Shown one piece after another: positions 58,449 through 64,000 of a stretch of DNA of 64,000 bases. The stretch spans positions 62,001 through 126,000 of the forward strand of contig CBDCBA010000032.1 of assembly GCA_965214125.1 (NCBI GenBank), given 5' to 3'. Each line of letters starts with the position of its first letter. Position 1 is the stretch's first letter. Made by a program: the position numbers and the translations under genes. A model generated the notes under the pieces. That model made no database searches, had not been told where the DNA came from, and saw nothing but the letters and a program-made list of their open reading frames with translations. The DNA is from CBDCBA01 sp965214125 (lineage in GTDB: Bacteria > Planctomycetota > Phycisphaerae > Tepidisphaerales > Tepidisphaeraceae).

Positions 58449-59017
58449 GGAAGCAGCTCCTTAACGGTTCGGCCCGGAGCGAACGCACCTTGACGCGAAC
58501 GCCAAACGGCCTTCGCCCGGGACGGAACAGGAAATGTCGCTTCCAATCGCCTCAACTCGTTCGCGTCGGCCCGTCGCTACGGATCAGCCGTAGGCAAGCG
58601 GGGACATGCAAGATGAAGGATGCCGAAAGTCGTTGCCTTGCCAGCCGAACCGCCCTATCAGGCAGCAACTGGAGCAGCGGTCGATCTGCAGGCGGACAAG
58701 CCGGAGTGCAATCGCGTCGGACGGTCGGAAGCAGGCGTTGCGGCGAACGTCGCCGCAACAGCCGACAGGAGCACCTGCTCCTGCCAGCGGTGAATCGTTC
58801 GTTCTGTCCAGCTAGTTCAGCCGGACAAAGGGTCGTGCGAACGGAGGCTCGCACAGGCGGGGTCACGCGGGGGGGAGGCCTTCACGCCATCTCCGCCGCC
58901 CCGTGACGTTCGCCAAGTTAACAGGCAAGGCGGCGGCGTCAAGGGGACCCGTGCACAAATTCGCGGCAGGCGTCCCAGCGGCTTCAAATTGCCCGCGCCT
59001 CCCCCGTTCAGGCGGTG
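58449..59017. other. long leader region upstream of the prepilin-like gene
   Basis: About 570 bp between the DHH gene end and the prepilin-like gene, both on the minus strand. It must carry the promoter and 5' leader of the latter, including the AAGGAG ribosome site at about 58456-58461. I see no supported ORF and no inverted repeat of the families found elsewhere. Its length would allow a structured leader RNA, not demonstrated. Confidence 0.4.
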
Positions 59018-60016
59018 TCACCGGCGGCCCAGCCTCGCAAGCAACGCCGCCACCACCCGCTTGCGGGCGGCCGTCAGCGGACCCTCGACCCGCGCCCCGG
59101 CTGCCCGCGGGTGCCCGCCGCCGCCGAATTGCTCGAGCAGCGCCGCGCAGTCGACGCCCCCCTTGCTGCGCAAACTCACCTTCACCGCCCGCTCCGCCAC
59201 CGCGTCGGCCGTGGGGTTCTCGCCGATCAGGAGCGATGCCTCCACCGACGCGATTTTCATCGGCTCGTTGATCAGGTCTTCCGAGTCGGTCGTGACCGCC
59301 CCGCTCGCGTCGTAATCCTCCTTCGCCAACGTCATCACCGCCAGGCGACCGTCGGCGCGCAACTCCAGCGAGGCCAGCCCCCGCGCCGCCAGCCGCAGCT
59401 TCTCGACGCGCTCGGCCCGGTAGAGCCGGCCGAAGAGTGCGTCGGGATCAGCCCCCGCCTCCACGCAGTCGGCCGCGATGCGCAGCGTGCGCGGCGACGT
59501 GTTGCTGTACGCGAACCACCCCGTGTCCGTTGCCATCGCCGCGTACAGCCGCTCGGCGATCGGCCGGTCGATCGCGATGCCCATTGCCTTCAACACCGCA
59601 AACGCCACCTCCGATGCCGCGCCGGCAGTCGTGTCAACCAGCTTGCGGTCGGCCCAGCCCTGCTGCGTGACGTGGTGGTCGAGCACGAGCTTGCGCCCGC
59701 CGAACGCTCCAATAGGCTCCTCCAGGCCCGGCAGTTGCGACCACGTACCCGTGTCGCAGACCAGCAACGCATCCGATCGGCCGAGGTCGTCGATCGTCGC
59801 CTGCTCAATGCCGTCGTACAAGAACGCGTACTTCGGCGGAATGGGCGAGAGCACGTGGCAGCGGGCGTCGATGCCGAGACGCCGCAGCCCGAGCGCCATC
59901 GCCGCCGTCGTGCCGAGTGCGTCGCCGTCGGGGCGGATGTGAGTCGTGATCCAGACGCGCTCGGCGCGGCGCAGTTCCTCGGCAAACTCCCGCACGTCGG
60001 CATTGCTGGGCGTCAT
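59018..60016 (-). CDS. DHH-DHHA1 phosphoesterase, NrnA-like oligoribonuclease/pAp phosphatase
   Basis: A 332-residue protein. The DHH domain has ITTHIRPDGDALGTTAAMAL (D-x-D metal motif), LVCDTGTWSQ, KLVLDHHVTQQGWADRKLVD (the DHH motif) and AAMATDTGWFAYSNT. The DHHA1 domain ends in LEQFGGGGHPRAAGARV, the substrate-binding GGGH loop. It is related to NrnA, which degrades short oligoribonucleotides and dephosphorylates pAp. ATG at 60016 (MTPSNADVREFAEELRRAER). It lies downstream of ribF on the same strand with repeat B3 between. Confidence 0.9.
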   Translation of the reverse strand: MTPSNADVREFAEELRRAERVWITTHIRPDGDALGTTAAMALGLRRLGIDARCHVLSPIPPKYAFLYDGIEQATIDDLGRSDALLVCDTGTWSQLPGLEEPIGAFGGRKLVLDHHVTQQGWADRKLVDTTAGAASEVAFAVLKAMGIAIDRPIAERLYAAMATDTGWFAYSNTSPRTLRIAADCVEAGADPDALFGRLYRAERVEKLRLAARGLASLELRADGRLAVMTLAKEDYDASGAVTTDSEDLINEPMKIASVEASLLIGENPTADAVAERAVKVSLRSKGGVDCAALLEQFGGGGHPRAAGARVEGPLTAARKRVVAALLARLGRR

Positions 60017-60073
60017 GCGTGGAGCGTAGACGGATGGTGAAGACAAAAGACCGCGTTGATTCACGACCTGGAC

Positions 60074-60149
60074 CGTTAGCCGCCCCGCCTTGCGGGGCGC
60101 GTCGGGCGTACCCCGATCAGACGCGCCCCGCAAGGCGGGGCGGCTAACG
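60074..60149. repeat. composite inverted repeat, family B, copy 3
   Basis: Perfect arms of about 27 nt (CGTTAGCCGCCCCGCCTTGCGG.. and its complement ending GGCTAACG) flank a spacer of about 22 nt. Against copies 1 and 2 the centre of each arm reads TTG/CAA instead of CTCG/CGAG, with both arms changed together, so the arms co-vary. Confidence 0.9.
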
Positions 60150-60165
60150 AGGGACGCCGGCGTTC

Positions 60166-61080
60166 TCACGCCGCGCGGACGGCGGCGACGTCGCGGTGGA
60201 GTTGCTCGACGAGTGGATCGACGCCGCGGTACTTGATCTGCCCGCGCTGCCAGCGGTGCAGGCGGAGGGTGAGCGTTTGGCCGTACAGGTCGCCGTCGAA
60301 GTCGAGCAGGAAGGCCTCGACGGTGCGGGCGGGGCCATCGAAGGTCGGGTTCGTGCCGATGCTCAGGGCGACGGCATGATCGGTGCCATCGACCGTCGCC
60401 GACGCGGCATAGACGCCGTCGGCGGGGACGAGGTGATCCGTCACGCGCACGTTGGCCGTCGGGAACCCGATTGTGCGGCCGCGCTTCTCGCCGTCGACGA
60501 CCTCGCCCGCCAATTCGTACGGCCGCCCCAGCACCGCAGCAGCATCCGCGACGCGGCCGTGCGCGAGCAGCCAGCGGGCGAGCGAGCTGCTCGCGTGGAC
60601 GACGTGCAGCCCCGGCAGCGTGACCGTCGCCGGCTCGACCACCTCAACCCGCACCCCCGAATCGCCCGCCCATTCCCGGAGTTTCGCGACGTTTCCCTTG
60701 GCCCCTTTGCCGAAGCGGAAGTCGTGCCCCTCGGCCCAAAGCGCAGGCCGGGCGGCGTCGCGAAGGGTTTGCCAGAACGCCTCGGCCGACAGCCCCAGCA
60801 CCGCGGGCTCGGCCGGCAGCTCGACGACGTGCGTGACGCCGACCTCTTCCAGCAGTTCCCGCTTGCGCCCCGGCGGCGTCAGGCGCGGCGGCGCGAGGTC
60901 TGGCCGCAGGATGCTCACGGGGTGCGGCTCGAACGTGACCACCACGACGCTGTCGGCGGCGCGCTTCAGGAAGTCGATGATCTTGCGATGGCCGCGGTGG
61001 ACGCCGTCGAAGTTGCCGACCGAGAGCGCGTTGGCGGGCGGCAGGTTGTGTAGAGCGGCGAGTCCGTGAAGAACGTGCAC
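60166..61080 (-). CDS. ribF: bifunctional riboflavin kinase / FAD synthetase
   Basis: A 304-residue protein making FMN and FAD. The FAD-synthetase half has LSVGNFDGVHRGHRKIIDFL (nucleotidyltransferase HxGH), VTFEPHPVSILRPD and WAEGHDFRFGKGAKGN. The kinase half has GEVVDGEKRGRTIGFPTANV with the PTAN motif and VEAFLLDFDGDLYGQTL. The length matches the family. It lies downstream of the secreted EEP gene on the same strand, separated by repeat D, and upstream of the DHH gene. Confidence 0.92.
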   Translation of the reverse strand: MHVLHGLAALHNLPPANALSVGNFDGVHRGHRKIIDFLKRAADSVVVVTFEPHPVSILRPDLAPPRLTPPGRKRELLEEVGVTHVVELPAEPAVLGLSAEAFWQTLRDAARPALWAEGHDFRFGKGAKGNVAKLREWAGDSGVRVEVVEPATVTLPGLHVVHASSSLARWLLAHGRVADAAAVLGRPYELAGEVVDGEKRGRTIGFPTANVRVTDHLVPADGVYAASATVDGTDHAVALSIGTNPTFDGPARTVEAFLLDFDGDLYGQTLTLRLHRWQRGQIKYRGVDPLVEQLHRDVAAVRAA

Positions 61081-61086
61081 CTCCGA

Positions 61087-61204
61087 CCGTAGCAGAGGCC
61101 TCCGGCCTCTGCCCGCACGCCGGGCGAGCCTGGGAGCGAAGTCGACTCAACGAGTGGCCGGAACGTCTCGCGGCTCGGGCAGAGGCCGGAGGCCTCTGCT
61201 ACGG
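61087..61204. repeat. composite inverted repeat, family D, overlapping a stop codon
   Basis: Arms CCGTAGCAGAGGCCTCCGG.. (from 61087) and their complement (to 61204) match over about 27 nt, with a spacer of about 64 nt. Each arm folds as AGAGGCC-tccg-GGCCTCT or its equivalent. The TAG stop of the EEP-family gene (61199-61201 on the minus strand) is the TAG of the repeat's GTAG end. Confidence 0.9.
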
Positions 61205-62542
61205 CAGGCGCACGTCGACCCAGACGAGCCGGTGATCGCTGGCGCGTTCGACGGTGGCAAGGTCGACGCCCATCAGCGGCTGGTCCGGCGTCGGCCAGAA
61301 GACGCCGCCGCCGAGCACGGCGAGGTCGTTCGACGGCAGGACGTAGTCGACGCGCAGGTTCCCTGGGCCACCGGGCCCGTCGTTCCAGTCGGCGGTGTCG
61401 TCGGCGGGATCGCTCTGGTGGTTCGCGTTTGCCCCGCCGTCCCGCTCCGCCGCCGCCACGCCGCCGGGGGAGGTGGGCGAAGCCACGTCTGAGAGCGGCA
61501 AATCGCGATACGGCACATGAATACTCTCGGGTGGCACCCGCGACGACAAAGGTGCAAGTGTGTGCAGACTCCCGAGCCGCCAGCCCGCCTCGACGCTCAG
61601 GTCACGAAGCTCTTGCGGCTGCAGGGCCGAGAAGTCGAGGCTGTCACCGTCATGTGGATCCGCATTGAGATCGCCTAAGATGACGAAGCTTTTCTGCCCT
61701 GCCTTCGACCGCATGATTGAGTCGTTGCAGTTCCCGCACCAGCTCATCTCGGCGAAAGGCGCGTTCGTCGGAGTGAGCATCCACAGCAGAAAGTCCGAAA
61801 GCAAAGAGATCTCGTCGAAGTTCCGCCGCCCGTTCCTGTCCTCCGGCCCGTCGAAGACCGGCGGCGTCGGGTGGGCGGCCAAGACGTGGATCGTCTCGCC
61901 GCCGACCTCGATCGGCACGTCGACGTGGTTCTTGCTGCTCAGCCGCAGGACCGCCAGCGCCTCCTCGCTGTAGTAGCCGGGCGGGACATGGTTGCCGGGC
62001 AAATCTTTCCAAAGCAACTCTCGGAAGGTCCGGATGCCCTCCCGATCGATCGGGTACTTCGACAGCACCGCGAACGCGTACTGCCCCGGAAACAGCCCGT
62101 ACCCGTGGCAGTCGGCGGCGTACGCGGGCGTGCCGACCTCGGCGCCCTCGCACGGGGCGACGAGGCCGTCGCCATTTAAATCCAGACCCGTCGGCACGCC
62201 GGTGTTGCTCGGGGCGAGGTAGACGTGCTCGTAAGCGATCGGCTCCAAGTCGTCCTGCTGGGCGACGCCGAGGTAGTTCTGCTGGAAGAGCCGCAGGGCC
62301 TCGCCGCCGGGGTCGTAGCCGCCGCCGTGGTCGAACTCCTGGAGCAGCAGCACGTCCGGCCGGGCCGCCTGGATGATCGCCGCCACCGCCTTGGCCTTGG
62401 GATCATCCGGCGTCCGCAGCGCGGCAAGCAGTTCGCCCGGCGCCTCGCGCGACAGCGACGAGTTGAACGTCGCGAACCGCACCGTTTCGGCCCGCGATCC
62501 GCAACCGGCGAGAATCAACAGCAAAAGCGCGAGCAGTCGCAT
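61199..62542 (-). CDS. secreted endonuclease/exonuclease/phosphatase (EEP) family lipoprotein
   Basis: A 447-residue protein with lipoprotein signal MRLLALLLLILAGCGS (lipobox LAGC). EEP motifs: RFATFNSSLS near residue 25, DVLLLQEFDHGG (metal-binding Glu) near 65, VLAAHPTPPVF, SFVILGDLNADPHDG (Asp-x-Asn) and the final ERASDHRLVWVDV (Asp-His pair). The domain cleaves phosphodiester or phosphomonoester bonds of nucleic acids or lipids; being secreted it may scavenge phosphate. ATG 62542 starts the signal. The stop codon is supplied by repeat D. Confidence 0.85.
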   Translation of the reverse strand: MRLLALLLLILAGCGSRAETVRFATFNSSLSREAPGELLAALRTPDDPKAKAVAAIIQAARPDVLLLQEFDHGGGYDPGGEALRLFQQNYLGVAQQDDLEPIAYEHVYLAPSNTGVPTGLDLNGDGLVAPCEGAEVGTPAYAADCHGYGLFPGQYAFAVLSKYPIDREGIRTFRELLWKDLPGNHVPPGYYSEEALAVLRLSSKNHVDVPIEVGGETIHVLAAHPTPPVFDGPEDRNGRRNFDEISLLSDFLLWMLTPTNAPFAEMSWCGNCNDSIMRSKAGQKSFVILGDLNADPHDGDSLDFSALQPQELRDLSVEAGWRLGSLHTLAPLSSRVPPESIHVPYRDLPLSDVASPTSPGGVAAAERDGGANANHQSDPADDTADWNDGPGGPGNLRVDYVLPSNDLAVLGGGVFWPTPDQPLMGVDLATVERASDHRLVWVDVRLP

Positions 62543-62569
62543 TGCCGCAGAATAGCAAAGAACGTGTCC

Positions 62570-62645
62570 ATAGCCGCGACGCAACGCGGCGCGGTCTGGT
62601 GCGGTTGCAGCGGCGTCGGACCGCGACTCGTTGAGTCGCGGCTAT
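62570..62645. repeat. composite inverted repeat, family C
   Basis: Outer arms ATAGCCGCGAC and GTCGCGGCTAT pair perfectly. The right arm folds as CCGCGACTC-gtt-GAGTCGCGG, while the left arm has GCAACGCGGCGCGG words. It lies between the divergent EEP and LURP-one genes, so it is the one repeat here in a two-sided promoter region. Confidence 0.75.
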
Positions 62646-62723
62646 CGACGCATCGTCCGCCGCTTTGCCCGTTGATGATTCCGCCCGCGGCGCGGCATGA
62701 TCGCGGCTCATACGGAGGCCGCC

Positions 62724-63206
62724 ATGCGCTACAAAATGAAGCAGAAGATCCTCGCCTGGGGCGACGACTTCAACATCTACGACGCCAACGGCAACAAGGC
62801 GTACCACGTCGACGGCAAGGTCTTCTCCTGGGGCGACAAGCTCAGCTTCGAGGACGCCGCCGGCAACGAGGTGGCCAAAATCGATCAGAAAATGCTCAGC
62901 CTTGGCCAAACCTACGACATCTACCGCGGCGATCAGCACGCGGCGCGGGTGAAGAAAAAGCTCTTTTCCCTCATGCGGCCCAAGTTCCACGTCGACGTCG
63001 CCGGCCCCGACGACCTGGAGGCCGTCGGCAGCTTCTTCGAGCACGAGTACACCTTCGAGCGCCACAACCAAACCGTCGCCACCGTCAGCAAAAGCTACTT
63101 CAGCCTGCGCGACACCTACGGCGTCGACGTGGCCAAAGGCGAGGACGACGTGCTCATCCTCGCGTGCGCGGTCGTCATCGACCTGGTGATGCACGACGAG
63201 AAGTAG
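62724..63206 (+). CDS. LURP-one-related family protein
   Basis: A 160-residue protein of the tubby-like LURP-one fold: MKQKILAWGDDFNIYDANGN, KAYHVDGKVFSWGDKLSFED, and EYTFERHNQTVATVSKSYFS, with regular beta-hairpins throughout and a C-terminal helix (LILACAVVIDLVMHDEK). Bacterial members such as YxjI have no proven function; the fold binds phosphoinositides in the tubby relatives. GGAGG seven bases ahead selects ATG 62724 over the upstream Met at 62697. It is followed 36 bp later by the dienelactone hydrolase gene. Confidence 0.85.
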   Translation: MRYKMKQKILAWGDDFNIYDANGNKAYHVDGKVFSWGDKLSFEDAAGNEVAKIDQKMLSLGQTYDIYRGDQHAARVKKKLFSLMRPKFHVDVAGPDDLEAVGSFFEHEYTFERHNQTVATVSKSYFSLRDTYGVDVAKGEDDVLILACAVVIDLVMHDEK

Positions 63207-63242
63207 AAAGTTCCAAAGATCATGTTCAAAGTTGAGTTCCCG

Positions 63243-64000
63243 ATGAGACATGCCCTTGCCGTTGCCGCCCTGCTGCTGTTCGCCCTGCCCGCCTCGGGTG
63301 AGGTGGTGGAGAAGACCGTCGAGTACGAGTTGCCCGACGGCACGGTCGCCAAGGGCGTGGCCATCTACGACGACGAGGCCGGCGACGAGGCCGATGAAAA
63401 GCGGCCGGGGGTGCTGGTCGTGCCCGAGTGGTGGGGCCTGACCGACTACCCGAAGATGCGCGCCCGCGAGCTGGCCGAGCAGGGGTACGTCGCGTTCGTC
63501 GCCGACATGTACGGCCAGGGCAAGACCACCGACGACCCGCAGCAGGCCCAGCAATGGTCGAGCAAGGCCGGCCTGACCGGTCTCGCCGAACTGGCCATGC
63601 CGGCCCTGGCCGAGCTGATGAAGCTGCCGGGCGTCGACACGGGCAAGGTCGGGGCGATCGGCTTCTGCTTCGGCGGGAGCACCGTCGTTGACATGGCCGC
63701 CAGCCCCTACGGCGATCGCCTCACGGCCGTCGTCAGCTTCCACGGCGGGCTCTCCAAAGACTCCGCTCCAACGGGCGATGACTACCAAGGCCCCGCCATG
63801 CTCATCCTGCACGGCGGCGCGGACCCGATGGTCAAACCCGAGGCGTTCGCCGGCTTCGTTCAGGCGGGCATCACCGCCGGCGTGCCGATGACGGCCGTGA
63901 ACTTCCCCGGCGCCGTCCACGCCTTCAGCAACCCCGACGCCGACGCCAAGGCGGAGGCCAACCCCTCCATGCAGGGCGCCATCGCCTACGACGCGGAAGC
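63243..64000 (+). CDS. dienelactone hydrolase family protein, secreted (partial, runs off the edge)
   Basis: At least 252 residues, cut by the window end. Signal peptide MRHALAVAALLLFALPASG is followed by an alpha/beta hydrolase: VLVVPEWWGLTDYPKMRARE, the nucleophile elbow GAIGFCFGGSTVV (Cys nucleophile as in dienelactone hydrolase), LHGGADPMVKPEAF (acid Asp) and FPGAVHAFSNP (His). All three triad residues are inside the visible part. An in-frame ATG at 63222 would add seven residues before the signal. Dienelactone hydrolases open lactones from aromatic breakdown, but secreted paralogues have wider esterase roles. Confidence 0.85.
   Translation, partial: MRHALAVAALLLFALPASGEVVEKTVEYELPDGTVAKGVAIYDDEAGDEADEKRPGVLVVPEWWGLTDYPKMRARELAEQGYVAFVADMYGQGKTTDDPQQAQQWSSKAGLTGLAELAMPALAELMKLPGVDTGKVGAIGFCFGGSTVVDMAASPYGDRLTAVVSFHGGLSKDSAPTGDDYQGPAMLILHGGADPMVKPEAFAGFVQAGITAGVPMTAVNFPGAVHAFSNPDADAKAEANPSMQGAIAYDAE

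Overview
The window is GC-rich, densely coded bacterial DNA and reads as a planctomycete, most likely class Phycisphaerae. The best single clue is the prepilin-like protein at 57450-58448, whose N-terminus (KGFTLVELLVVIGIIALL, then LPSLNKAREAANRIKCGSN) is the lineage-typical form. A fused LpxC/FabZ, an exosortase-linked exopolysaccharide operon, MJ0042-like zinc-ribbon proteins and Uma2-family nucleases fit this. Lipid A and heptose genes (lpxC-fabZ, lpxA, hldE) indicate a Gram-negative-type envelope. The phylum and class are inferred, not proven.

Layout. 0-1.5 kb: a WXG100-like helical hairpin protein and two coiled-coil partners. 1.75-4.2 kb: a frameshifted transglutaminase-like gene, an orphan DNA methyltransferase and a small toxin-antitoxin-like pair. 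4.2-7.65 kb: oxidoreductase/threonine deaminase operon and an AlgH-type protein with an acidic insert. 7.9-9.7 kb: an A+T-rich island carrying an orphan RHS C-terminal fragment and a small membrane protein, beside tRNA-Thr. 9.8-18.8 kb: housekeeping genes (greA, atpC, purN, lysA) mixed with small metabolic and regulatory genes.

19.0-30.7 kb is one minus-strand locus transcribed as Wza-like exporter, exosortase, EpsI-like protein, a 1634-residue TPR protein and a Wzz/tyrosine-kinase fusion: an exopolysaccharide assembly and protein-sorting system. 31-42.5 kb holds lpxC-fabZ, lpxA, a nucleoside hydrolase-like gene with an apparent frameshift, ferredoxin-NADP reductase, thiol-redox proteins, hldE and an MscS-like channel. 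42.5-45 kb: two cyclophilins and an endonuclease III-like protein.

45.2-54.0 kb is a six-gene minus-strand peptide-type ABC uptake operon with two solute-binding proteins and two permease pairs, but no ATPase gene. Three of its membrane proteins carry unusual insertions, one of them a probable fibronectin type III domain. 54.2-64 kb: a HEAT-like secreted protein, rex, a zinc-ribbon protein, the prepilin-like protein, a DHH phosphoesterase, ribF, a secreted EEP-family phosphatase/nuclease, a LURP-one protein and a dienelactone hydrolase running off the right edge.

The most striking feature not explained by genes is a set of about sixteen intergenic inverted repeats from roughly ten sequence families. 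Most share one design: two inverted copies of a unit that is itself a small hairpin with a short outer tail, often GTAG/TTAG/ATAG. This is the architecture of REP doublets (REPINs) mobilised by RAYT transposases, but no RAYT gene is present here.
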